Of a stretch of 64,000 bases of DNA, positions 17,758 to 28,344 are shown piece by piece. This DNA is from Hanleya hanleyi (Eukaryota > Mollusca > Polyplacophora > Lepidopleurida > Hanleyidae). The stretch is taken from the NCBI GenBank assembly GCA_036873755.1, contig JAVTVY010008073.1, positions 124,001 to 188,000 on the forward strand. Direction: 5' to 3'. How positions within the stretch are numbered: position 1 is the stretch's first letter; each line of letters opens with the position of its first letter. Position numbers and translations under genes: made by a program. The notes under the pieces were generated by a model. The model was given only the letters and a program-made list of their open reading frames with translations, was not told the DNA's origin and made no database searches.

Positions 17758-18744
17758 ATGTTGACTTGTACTACGTGCTCGAAATCATTCACTCGCCGGC
17801 ACGACTTGCGCCGCCATGAGGCTACCAAGCACGATGGAACCGCCCGGTATAGCTGTACGATATGTAGGCCTACACTGTCGTTTCAGCGCCCAGATCATTT
17901 ACAGCGCCATGAACGTTCAATTCATGGGCCATCCAAGCGTCCATGCGAAGAATGTGATCAACTTTTCAAACGACCCAGTCAGTTAAAACGGCATGAGCGT
18001 TTGATTCATGGTCCGTCACCACGGCATGAGGGACAACTTTCCACTAAAGAGGCACCCAGGAGGGACAGATCCACTGAAGATGAACCCGGGGAGGAGAATG
18101 CCACTGGTGATGCGATCACGGAGAGCCCGCCTATACCCACAGCTCAGAAGAGCCTAGATATCCAGCCGGTCCCTAGCATCACTGTTTCCAGTCATACGCC
18201 TGACAACAACGAACATTTTCTGAAAGATGCGGTGGATGTTCCCAGCGATCTCTTACCCGAAGATCATCCAGTGAGTGAGATGTATCGACGCCATTGGTCC
18301 ATGATCCGACACTGTTTCCACCGTCATCGCGCTATATTGGACTTGTACAATTTCCGACTGACCGACCTCGCCCGTCTACGTAGCTACGTGGAAGCCATCT
18401 TCAATGACCAACCTACGTCCTTCACATTAAATGTAGCATTTGGGTACATCTTATGCCATAAGATGACGCGTGAATTGTGCTATTTCTATTCCAGTGCCAT
18501 CAACCCAGTGTACGACCATCCTTTCACAATCACCAATCGGGCGTCGCTGGAGACGATGCTGGCCCAACTGGACACTGTGGATCCCTTAGAATGGGCTTAT
18601 GAACAGCGTCCCAACACCAAGTGGATAGTGGAGAGGGTCACCAATGTTACGTTCTTCGTGGTTAAACCGCGCATGCGCAGAATGCCGATATTTCAACCCC
18701 ACACCCAGTGCATCAGATGCCCCTTCACGAATGCTTCACATTGA
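17758..18744 (+). CDS. C2H2 zinc-finger protein with PolB N-terminal-like domain, copy A-right, chimeric end
   Basis: This copy has three intact C2H2 fingers starting MLTCTTCSKSF, the acidic linker and the conserved region with LYNFRLTDLARLRSYVEAIF, NVAFGYILCHKM, CYFYSSAINPVY and NTKWIVERVTNVTFFVVK. At about 18,665 the sequence switches from gene to the 153-bp repeat array, so the last 26 residues (from PRMRRMPIF) are encoded by repeat DNA. The open frame is otherwise uninterrupted over 328 codons, close to copy A-left in sequence. The polymerase part is absent, as in the other copies. It may still make a DNA-binding protein. Confidence 0.6.
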   Translation: MLTCTTCSKSFTRRHDLRRHEATKHDGTARYSCTICRPTLSFQRPDHLQRHERSIHGPSKRPCEECDQLFKRPSQLKRHERLIHGPSPRHEGQLSTKEAPRRDRSTEDEPGEENATGDAITESPPIPTAQKSLDIQPVPSITVSSHTPDNNEHFLKDAVDVPSDLLPEDHPVSEMYRRHWSMIRHCFHRHRAILDLYNFRLTDLARLRSYVEAIFNDQPTSFTLNVAFGYILCHKMTRELCYFYSSAINPVYDHPFTITNRASLETMLAQLDTVDPLEWAYEQRPNTKWIVERVTNVTFFVVKPRMRRMPIFQPHTQCIRCPFTNASH

Positions 18745-19654
18745 TACCTCATATGACCCCATTGGACCATTAGTAACTCCCCTAGCTCCAAAATGTTTAT
18801 TTCCATACCCTTGGGCCACCGCGCATGCGCAGAATGCCGATAGTTCAACCCCACACCCAGCCCATTAGATGCCCCTTCACGAATGCTTCACTTTGATACC
18901 TCATATGACCCCATTGGACCATTAGGGGCTCCCCTAGCTCCAACACGGCTATTTCCATACTCTTGGTCCACACGAGTTGTCTCCCTTGCGTCAGTGTGTG
19001 CAGATGGCGCTACGATCGACGCCGTGATGTGGAAAGGGCGTCCCCACACCATCCTGGAGCCGCCATTTTGTTTGTTGATTTCTTGCGGAGATACACGGGA
19101 CAATAAACGCTCGACCCTAGGGTGGTACAGATGCTAGACTGATCCTATTAACATGGTACAACACCTATAGATTATGTTTATTATTATTATATGGCTTAGA
19201 GGGTTTTTTGAGGGTAATGTGAGGGTTTTTTCTCCCCGTGACAAAATGGGCTCTGTAATCAGTAATATTTACAATTAAAATTAATTAATTTTATTTATTT
19301 ATTTATTTATTCTGTGAAAACACCCATGACATGACTGAAAAGAGCCTCGCTCGGCCCCATCGGACCATGCAGCGTATTTCAAGTCCAGGAACTACTTTTT
19401 CTCCGTGGAAGCTTTCTTCCGCGACCGCATCACCACCAGACCGCATCACCGCGGAGGAATACAAAGGTTACAGGTTGCCGGAACTATAGTCACCCAGAGT
19501 TACCTCCCCCTAGATTGGAGCTCTCTTGTGCTGGAGGTAGTTTTTCCCCAACGATCACATGATCGTCACGTGATCAAGTTCCTCCTCAATCCTCCACCGG
19601 GGGGAACAAAAAAGTAGGTCAATAGGCTCTGTGCCGTGTTTTATATACTACTCC
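18666..19654 (-). repeat. Outer inverted repeat, right arm (about 990 bp)
   Basis: This is the reverse complement of 7,727-8,719, including two units of the NRF1-site array (GCGCATGCGC at about 18,669 and 18,821), the YY1-like GCCGCCATTTTG near 19,058, the TTTATTTATT run (19,290-19,312) and the TATA-like box at its outer edge. It joins the A-right gene at 18,665 without the 3.5 kb of arrays and spacer found in the left arm. Confidence 0.75.
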
Positions 19655-19767
19655 CATTGATCTTTGACCTCTGAGTGCAATCTATCCCATGATGCATCAC
19701 TTCCGGTTCTGGTCACGTGACCGGAAGTGACCTTTGACCCCTGTGCAGCATTATTAATATCCGATAT
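19655..19767. other. Flank of the palindrome with nuclear-receptor/ETS-like block
   Basis: No gene. It contains CACTTCCGGTTCTGGTCACG, then ACCGGAAGTGACCTTTGACC, similar to the small fold-back element at 14,835-14,966. It ends in TAATATCCGATAT, the left copy of a 13-bp direct repeat. Confidence 0.45.
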
Positions 19768-20048
19768 ATATATTTTTTTAAATATTTTTTATCATTTAGA
19801 AAGTGATCGTATAACAGTATTTTCGTTATTTTGGGATAACACTATCTTAGAATAGCACAAATTCTAGTGCTGAAAAAGTGGGAGACCCGTTGGCCGAGTG
19901 GTTTAGATCGCCGACATACAGTGCTGGCGATTAGGTGCCTGTCTCTGGGGTCGCTGGTTCGAATCTCGCACGGGACTCGACCAAATTTTCAGCACTAGAA
20001 TTTGTGCTATTCTAAGATAGTGTTATCCCCAAAATAACGACAATACTG
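19768..20048. mobile_element. Hairpin (fold-back) element carrying a tRNA-like gene, 13-bp target repeats
   Basis: A 281 bp insert is flanked by perfect 13-bp direct repeats TAATATCCGATAT (19,755-19,767 and 20,049-20,061). About 65 bp arms (19,813-19,876 and 19,984-20,048) are inverted copies with AGTGCTGAA and TTCAGCACTAGAATTTGTGC. The loop holds a tRNA-like sequence. A T-rich 43 bp stretch precedes the left arm, equal to an A-rich tail if the minus strand was the mobilised RNA. Confidence 0.7.
19884..19977 (+). tRNA. tRNA-Ser/Leu-like sequence (class II), probably a pseudo-tRNA
   Basis: An A box TGGCCGAGTGG (19,891) and a B box GGTTCGAATC (19,956) are correctly spaced for a class II tRNA with a long variable arm. 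The acceptor halves GACCCGT and ACGGGAC pair in six of seven positions. The anticodon arm pairs imperfectly and gives no sensible Ser or Leu anticodon, so I regard it as a tRNA-derived promoter unit rather than a working tRNA. A TTTT Pol III stop lies at 19,984 inside the right hairpin arm. Confidence 0.5.
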
Positions 20049-20061
20049 TAATATCCGATAT

Positions 20062-21480
20062 GGACAAAACCGATTCACGAAGAATGACATGCGATACATG
20101 AAAAATTGCATTCAAGGACGGACATTCAATGTGACCCAATTTCATCTTATATTACTACTGGCCAATTACCTAAAGCATATGAAAAAAATATTTTTTTTTA
20201 TGGCGCCTCACGCGAATTTGTCATATACCGGTTCCGTAGCCTTCGCGGCCTGCAATAGGCGAGGAAAACGATGTGTTCTCGCGAAGATTCGAAGAATACA
20301 TACGGTAAGATTTAAATGAATGGAAAACTATCGCACAAAAGAAAAACGCTCTTACACTTGCGTGGTTGTAATCAAGTTAAACATTCAAAGGTAGATGAGC
20401 GATATACGTGCAGTCTTATATTTTTGAACACTATATGCGATTCTTTTCGAAAACTGTTTTGAATGATACTTTTTTATGGATCGGTTGAACCGTAACGATC
20501 GGAGGAATCCTCCACTCTCCATAAAACTTTGTAGAACCACAACCTTCGAAAAGATTCGATCAGCGATGTTTAAATCGCGCGTTTTTTATGTTACGTGACG
20601 TGTAACGAATATGTAAATCGCATGCTTCATCGACTGAGAGGCTGTATTTAAAAAGATGTAATCAGCCTCAAATCTGGGCTGAAATCGATGTCTCTCAAAC
20701 TCAGCGAAAATGACATATGTTACAACAGGTACAAAATGAAACCACAAAACACTAAACTTGTTTCTACCATTCACGAGAAAATAGAAGAAGTTGATCTTTA
20801 AAAATAAACAGCATGGCATGCCGTTTATATTTCCACGGCCGTGTCAACAAGCGTATACACGTATGGTGCATTCTACCAACGTATGCTATGCGACATCACC
20901 GAACCGTAGGCACGAGCCATGACGCTATCCCATGACTGCAGCTGTGCAGCATTCAAATTCGTGAGCGTCGCTACGTCACTCATACGTCACGCAGTGACGT
21001 CATATTCCTCTCCGCGTACAACACACACTCAATGGCGAGACAGAAAAGCCGTCGAAGCGGGCAGAGTTATAAATTTCTCTGACAAGATATTCTTGCATTC
21101 GTTGTATATGACGATCCCATTGTCATCAAATATAATACATATGTTGCTTTGGTAATCTTCCCTGCTGAAAAAACGCACAGGGGAGAGTTTACAAAATCCA
21201 TCCATTTTGAGGCTGATTACAAAAGCTGTGCATCACTGCAGTGTGTAGAATTTTATCGCAGTACAATTTGTGTTAATATTTCTTACTGTTTTTTGTGCTC
21301 GCGATAAACAGGGCGGATTTGCACCGTGTTGCTCAAAGAACAAATGAACTTGCCTGTGCAGTCGAAAGGAATTACCAGTTCCAACTTAAACGTGTTCGAC
21401 TGTTTTAACACATCAGGTAATGAGATTTTCTTTATGTGGAACAGCTATTTTGAACCCGAATGAATGACCGCGTTTTAACC
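20062..21480. other. No gene recognised
   Basis: AT-rich sequence with only short open frames. It contains a CRE-like GTGACGTCA near 20,993 close to several ACGTCAC motifs. I see no repeat or protein landmark. Confidence 0.4.
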
Positions 21481-21605
21481 AAGATAACTACAAGCGTTTG
21501 GTCCGTCATTCATTATTCAGCCGTCGTCCAATTTAAGAATCTTCGCGTCTATAATCCAAAGACCTCATTCATATCTCATATAACAGCAGCAGCACCAATT
21601 CTCCA
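21481..21605 (-). mobile_element. 3' tail of the retroelement family, reverse copy
   Basis: On the minus strand this reads GGTCTTTGGATTATAGACGC, GGACGACGGCTGAATAATG, GACGGACCAAACGCTTGTAG, matching the 3' ends at 3,400-3,512 and 49,120-49,213. Confidence 0.6.
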
Positions 21606-21689
21606 GTACATGTAACTCGTTTGCATATCGAACTGTTATATTATGTTTAATGCTTTGTGTTTTCGGAATAAAAACCAAAAACGACAGTA

Positions 21690-22320
21690 TTACAGAACCT
21701 TGGATATTCACATCCCAAGAGAGGACGCGGTGTACAAAGCCAACGAGGAAAGAGTGAAAAAAAACAATAACAAGGTAAGCTTTATGTAAAAAGTATTATA
21801 TTTATTCAAATTATTGAACTCACTAATGCTGTGATGACACATACCAAATATAAGAACAGTTGTTTGGTACTGAGACGGGTACGACGAGTCTCATCCTCTC
21901 CAGCCAAGTCGACGTACATTACGTTGCTCTGTACGTTGCCTTGGCATACTTCGCTAAGTTGGAACGTGAATCCTCATCGATGAGTGGAATGCAGAGACGG
22001 CTTGCTGCATCCAATCAGAATGCGCGTTACGCAGCAGATGATTACCAAGATGGCGGCCCCCACTAAGAACGAGCTGTGTCGAATGTGTGGGGGAAATTCT
22101 GCCGAAAAAAACCCAGGAGAAGCATTTTCACGGTCACTTTCGGTGTTCTGATCACTTGAATCAGCTTTTGAGACGCGCTGCACAGTCGAACGATAACGAA
22201 TCGCCTTATGAGTGCTTGTGGTCGACTTGAAATTGAAGGGGAACAACTTCTGGAGGCAAAAAGTCGCTCACCGTTAAAACTTCCGCTAGGTGGCGCAGAG
22301 CAATACTCCTCTGCCACCAG
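21690..22320 (+). other. Possible old host promoter and exons
   Basis: A coding-like stretch at about 21,690-21,773 (DIHIPREDAVYKANEERV) ends exactly at AAG|GTAAGC, a good splice donor. At 21,898 a CTCTCCAG acceptor-like site precedes an open stretch. Then a CCAATCAGA box and an AAGATGGCGGC YY1-like motif at about 22,050 overlap an ATG that opens MAAPTKNELCRMCGGNSAEK and soon stops; a neighbouring frame stays open (FRCSDHLNQLLRRAAQ). This resembles a Cys-rich first exon with a frameshift. I cannot name a gene. Confidence 0.25.
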
Positions 22321-22620
22321 CCAAGAATGTCAAGGCAGCGTAGGGAGCTTTGCGATGTAGTTGACTTGGCTGGTGAAGATGGACGAGTCTATACTGATAC
22401 TATCCGACGGTCACTGTTTGTGTCTAGCAATATGGGTTAAAACAATGCTGGCTATATTGGTACAGGGTAACGGACTCCTCGCCTCAATCATCCGAAAAGG
22501 GCTCCATGGTGTCCGGAAGTAATTTCTCGAATGTCTTCTTGGGCCTGTGCACAGAAATCTCCCAGGTCTCAAGGCTGTGATATCTAATTCTCGCGAAGCT
22601 AGTCCTGGCGCAGTTCATTC
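22321..22620. other. No gene recognised
   Basis: Short open frames only; no repeat seen in the window. Confidence 0.35.
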
Positions 22621-22629
22621 ATCACTCTG

Positions 22630-23310
22630 ACTCTGAAACTCCACTTCCTAGATCCTAGATTGCCGGAGATGCGTTCTGAACGTTTTCCCGGAAATAAAAC
22701 TGATCATTTATGATTCTATTTTCACGATTTTTTTTCCGCAATTATAAGCATGCATCGATATTGAAAACATCGCACCTCATGCCTTCATCCATTTGACGTT
22801 CTAGTTATATTTAAAACATACAAAACGATGACTTATAGTTCTTGGGAGGGAAACCAATATGCCTACAGATACGATTCATTCACACAAAGATACAACAAGG
22901 AAATCCTCACAGCCCAACAGGCGAGGGTCCACGAGCCGTTTAGGCCCCGGAAGCTCCGAAGTTCCAGATCTCCAGAGACGCGTTCTAAGAGTTTTCCCAG
23001 AAATAAATTCGAACGTAATGTATGCAGAATTATGGTTCTATTTTTCACGTATGTTTCGCATTAATAAGCACTCATCGATATTGAAAAAATCATACTTCAT
23101 GCCTGAATCCATTTGACTGTTTAGTTATATTTATCACATAAAAAGAACACATAAAAAACCGATGACCTTTACATCATGGAACATTAGAACCAATATGATA
23201 GCGATTCGTTTATACACAAAGCTAAAATGAGCGATCGTCACAGCCTGACAGGCGAGGGTCCAGGGGCCGCCTAGGCCCCGGAAGCTCCGGGATCTCCGCT
23301 TCCGACGCCA
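22630..23310. repeat. Diverged tandem repeat, about 305 bp units
   Basis: Two and a half units share GCGTTCT..GTTTTCCC.GAAATAAA (at about 22,674 and 22,978), GGCGAGGGTCCA and TAGGCCCCGGAAGCTCC (at about 22,920 and 23,250), and CATCCATTTGAC..T..AGTTATATTTA. Divergence is moderate. No coding meaning. Confidence 0.6.
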
Positions 23311-24120
23311 CTGTAACCATGTTAAAATGATTAAACTAAACATCATCAGATCACTTTCCGATCCATATGTCAATATGTCATTTCATGACTGTGAACATTA
23401 ATCTTTTGCTGAAAATATCACAATAATATTGTGTAGAATATCAAACTGTGTATCATGGACTATATCTCGTGGCCATGGTGAAATACTGACTAGAAAAAAA
23501 TTAAACTGATATATTTTCCGGAAATGAAGTATCACGAATGTAGTATAGCCTTCAGCAAAGCTTATACATATACAGCTTTCAGTTTATTGCCCGTTTTGCA
23601 CTTCGCCAACGGTAGACCGAGGCTGCCGATGCTTCATTATCAAATCCACACCCATCGAGCAGAAGGAAAAAAACACACCAGTTAGTGTTAATGATTAATT
23701 GAATAGTAAATTCGCATGCTTTATCCGTCGAGGGTTTCCCTGCGGTATCAGTCGAGGGTGGAGTCTCATGAACAGAGCTACAGCTCTTTTATAATCCACT
23801 TTATGACCATAAAACGGAAAGTCCTGTTGAGCGAACTGACGCGTCACTACTGGAACGGAGCATGCTCACGAGCCTGGAGACGGACATTATTTATTTCCTT
23901 CTTTTCCCTTTTGCTTTTTTTTGTTTTGTTTTTGTTTTCTCTGTTTTTGTTTTGTTTTTCTTTTTGTTTTTTCTTCTGGTTTTTTTTTTGGCGCGTCCAA
24001 GGGGGGGGGTCGTTCGCACCTGACGACCCCCCCCCTAACGACGCCCCTGCATATTTACTCTTGGTAATATCCATGGTAGTCGTGTCCATTAGTGTCCTCA
24101 CATTGTCGAATACGTTGTGT
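23311..24120. other. No gene; pyrimidine tract and G/C-run hairpin
   Basis: It contains a 110 bp T-rich tract (23,886-23,992) and, directly after it, a run of nine G, an 18-base spacer and a run of nine C (about 24,001-24,039) that can pair as a hairpin. Long open frames here come from low complexity. Confidence 0.4.
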
Positions 24121-24124
24121 ACCA

Positions 24125-24340
24125 AATGGAGTGAGTGAGTGAATATAATTTAACGTCGCTTTCAACTTTTTTTCAGTCATATCTCGACGTTGAGTCCTAT
24201 TTCTTTTCACACCCGGGAACCACACGGGTGGGGTCCTATTCCTTTCCACACCCGGGAACCCCGCGGGTGTCTCAGTTAGTCGCCTCTTACGACAAGCTGT
24301 CTGCGGAGCTGAGGCCTATTCTTACCATGACCTGCGGTGT
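24125..24340 (+). repeat. SINE-like mollusc repeat, copy 1
   Basis: It begins GTGAGTGAATATAATTTAAC, GTCGCTTTC, with TTTCAGTCATATC, duplicated CACACCCGGGAACC motifs and TCAGTTAGTCGCCTCTTACG, ACAAGCTGTCTG. The same order recurs at 30,366-30,545. The GAGTGAGTGA start and the CTTACGACAAGC block are familiar to me from molluscan interspersed repeats. Confidence 0.6.
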
Positions 24341-24399
24341 GCACAACGACATCCCAGGCCAACCCCCGGAAGCCCCACGGGGACGTGTATCAAATGAAA

Positions 24400-27120
24400 C
24401 CTAGTTAGGGGCATGTAGTCGACATCAACGATCGATATCTTCTTTTCGGGCTCTTGCGATAGTGTAATATTCCCGGTCTTTTGTGGAGCTTTCGCAAATG
24501 CGTGAAAGGCTGTTGGACCTTCATTTCGGTATTATGTTTAGCCGATGATGGACTTGACCAGCCGTTGTATTCTAACATTTCCATCGTTAATATATCAGAT
24601 CTTGAATGAGAATCACAAGGTTTATGCCACTCTTGCATAGTGCTATCAGTGGCCCGCTCGAACAGTAGCGCGAGTATCAAACGTTAAGGCAAAGCGCCAT
24701 TATATGCAATTCACGCAGTACGCGCTGCGCATGCGGGTTCTATCAATATATTGTTGTTTTTGTCATATTTTTTTCATATTCTTTATTTCAACTCCAGTTT
24801 GTTCAAGAAAGTTTCACCGACAGTTGCAACAATCGAATTTGATCTCCACGCTCTCATTGGACGCGATTCCAAAAAATACGCATCCTTGATTTGCTCAATT
24901 TGATAGACCTCATCTAACCATTGACCGTGATCTCTTGACGTCATCGTTGCATACAGGAGTCACATATCCCGCCACATAGGCCTACTACTGTCGTAATGCG
25001 ATTCCTTCGGAGAACGGAGCTGCTCAAGCGCATTATGTCAATATCTTATCTGCATCTTTGACTAGATATAAATGTGGGGCAGCCGTGATAATATATTTCT
25101 AGAGTATATTCGCGGTGGTAAAAGGCAGCGGTGTTATATATGCTCGCTATCAGACGTGTATGCAGTTAATGCAGTTCGAGCGCAACCAGAAAATAAAATC
25201 TGTTACTCGTACACACCGCTACATGAAAATTCGTCTAAGAGAATTCGGTAGTGTGTTCCTGGATTATTGGAAAGGGAGAGAGAGAATTAAGGTTTAAAAA
25301 TATTTTAGCTATATAGCGACTTGTTGGAAAGGAAAACAAACGCAGCATATTTTGGTGATTCAACTTTTTTTTTTTAATGTTTATGAAGTTTATTCGCATC
25401 AATGACACATCGAAAATATGCTCGCTCAAACGAGTGTTTAAACAGAGAAAGTGAAAGAAAGCATTTATACAATTTACAACATGGCTAAAGTGTAAAAATG
25501 TCCGACTAAAGCTGATATCTCTTTAACGGGACAAGTCGACCATGAATATACCTGAAATCTTGTCAGTCATATGAAAGGCATTTTTATATGAAAAATCAAT
25601 ACAGCCTTCCGTCAGTGTGTGAGATATGACAACTGTCCCACTTTGATGAATGGTATTGTTTTAAACACAAAAACTCGCTATTTCAAGAGAAAACCTGTGA
25701 TGTTGAAGTAGGACGGTAAACTTTTGTTGAAACAACAGTTTTCATGTGTTTTAATACGTTTACTCACTCCTGACATTGAATTATAACTTTTATATATTTG
25801 CAATACGATTAAACTGTGATGATAATAGTGATAAGAAATTGCATTTACAAAATGAGTGTACAAATTCAAAGTCACATTTAAAAATATATGATCAACCATT
25901 TCAGTACCGGTATATACATACGAGTCGGAGAGTAACTACAGGTTAGAAGGAAGTCATATTTTCCCTATCTCACACAATGTTAAATGGCAATATTTCATCA
26001 AAATATCTCTACTTTACTGACATCAGACGAATAATCTCTCGACATTATGTTTTATCACAATATGTCAGCGATCCTAGACGGTATGAGAACATGGTGTTAT
26101 CCAGTTCCAATTGCAATGAAACATGGCCGACTGGAGAGGCTCGATTTTACTAGTTCCGAGTTGAATTCTGGAATTTAACTGGCCGTAAATATTGCCAGTG
26201 CGCGTTCATTACGCCGAAGATTTGCGTGAAATTTACAGACAATATCTGGGACTCACTCACCGATATTCAACCGCCAGCACTTTATCTGAATATCAACCAA
26301 TCGTGGGGCTAGCCTGTCCCATAGTCCGATACATTCGTGGGTACGAACTTGCCCGACAGGCAGAATCTGTGAATTAATTCTTTTTTACCTCAAGCTTCAG
26401 CCACATCTCTCCAGATTAACAATGGTAAAATATCATCAGAATGGTTGCCAACATGAATGGGTTAATTCAAGCTTAAACTTTTCATTCCACTTCTTTTCCG
26501 TGATGCTATTTGCGTCTACGGGCCCTATGGAGTTGTCTCCCATATTTCATCTGCCTAAGTTTTCGATCACTTTCATATGAAGAATATCTTCAAACTTCCA
26601 GTTCAGTGATATTTAATGCCCTGTGCAACACTATTTTTAGAATAAGACAGTTTTGATGAAGAATTATGTTTCATTGATAGGGACACTACGATATGTAGGA
26701 GATATTTGTTTTATCTGGAATTTGATATGTTGGAAATCATTATCTTACGTTATAAAAATACTTTTCGTAAAATTCAGATTGTATATACTGGTGCATACAG
26801 CTGGAGAAAAGTGGCAAATGTTTATAATCATCCGTTTATCTAAATATCAACATTTAATATTCCACATGTCTGAATGTTCAGCTTGTGGGAACACGAGTAT
26901 TTAAAAATAGAAAAATAGCCCATTGGGCTCGGATATCATAACCCTCGGATATCAGTTATTTTCTATACCCAGCAATCATGCATTGTATAATATAATCAGT
27001 GTATTTTTAGAACTAGATTAACAAAAATGTGATCTAGTAGGGTTGACTGTAGTTAAACTGCTGCCAAGGCCCGAGGTTCTGGTAGAGCATAAACCGAATT
27101 CTTAGCTCCAAATATACTCT
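24400..27120. other. AT-rich, no gene recognised
   Basis: Only short open frames. Noted: an isolated CTGCGCATGCG near 24,726, and a GAGAGAGAGA stretch at 25,275. I found no repeated unit or protein landmark. Confidence 0.4.
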
Positions 27121-27149
27121 TCCCATAAAGCTTATAATCAAATCAGGTA

Positions 27150-28340
27150 ATTTTATCTTGGGAATATAGATCAAGGTCAGTCATCTTCAAAAAATGTCAA
27201 GTCAATTCTAACTTAATTGCATAGGAAATATGAATTTGGAGATCTTAGACTTAACATGTAGAATTTGACATTTTAAAAATAGGTCAAGGTCAGTGATATT
27301 CTTCAATAGGCTTCAGGTCCAGCCGTAAGTGGTGTAAATTTGGACTAAATAGAATCTGACCTGGATAAAATAGGTCAAGGTCAGTCATCTTCAGCACACT
27401 TTTGGATCATCACCAGATGTACACATTGTATTAATTTGGAAAGCCTAGCTTAGTCTTCATGTTATATCATAATAAACAATATATGACCTTGAAAAAATAG
27501 GTCAAGGTCAATCAACTGGGATAGGCTTCTAGTCAATGACCAGTTGCTTAAGTAATATGAATTTGGAGACCGCAGCTTCAATCCTTCAAAAATATAGCAA
27601 ATACTAAAATTTGACCTTGATAAAATATGTCAAGGTCAGTCATCTTCAGTACACATCTGGATCGTCGCCAGATGTATAAATAGTATTAATTTGGAAAACC
27701 TATACATATTTCTTCATGTTAGATCATAATAAACAGTATATGACCTTGAAGAATAGGTCAAGGTCAGTCAACTGGGATAGGTTTCTAGTCAATCACTAGT
27801 TGCATAAGTAATACGAATTTGGAGACCCTAGCTTCAATCCTTCAAAAGATATAGCAAGTACTATACCTTGACCTTGATCTTCAGTACACCGTTAGTATGG
27901 AAAGTATGGAAATGTAATGTTAGTATGGAAAGCCTAGCTTTATTTCTTTATGTTATATCATAATAAACAGTATATGACCTTTGAAAATAGGTCAAGGTCA
28001 GTCAACTGGGATAGGCTTCTAAACAATCACGAATTGCACACCTAATATGAATTTGGAGACCCTAGCTTTAATCCTTAAAAAATATAGCAAATACTAAACT
28101 TTGACCTTAATAAAATAGGTCAAGGTCAGTCATCTTCAGTGCACCTCTGGACCTTCGCCAGATGTATAAGGAATTTAAGGAATAATTTCTAACTTCGTAT
28201 ACATAGTATTAATTTGGAAAGCCTAGCTTATTTCAGTATTAATTTGGAAAGCCTAGCTTATTTCTTCATGTTATATCATAATAAACAGTAGATGACCTAT
28301 CAAAAATAGGTCAAGGTCAGTCAACTGGGGTAGGCTTCTC
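27150..28340. repeat. Tandem repeat array rich in AGGTCAAGGTCA motifs
   Basis: Alternating related units of about 90-130 bp (composite about 255 bp) share GAATTTGGAGACCCTAGCTT, CATCATAATAAACAGTATAT, and TCAGTCATCTTCAGTACAC. Nearly every unit carries TCAAGGTCA, usually as AGGTCAAGGTCA: about 27,171, 27,281, 27,372, 27,499, 27,630, 27,755, 27,989, 28,117 and 28,308, plus reverse TGACCTTGA copies (for example 27,612 and 27,869). No coding potential. Confidence 0.8.
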
Positions 28341-28344
28341 GTCA

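Noticed and set aside
23840..24138. 140-codon plus and 92-codon minus frames
   Set aside because: They run across a T-rich tract and G/C runs; low-complexity artefact.
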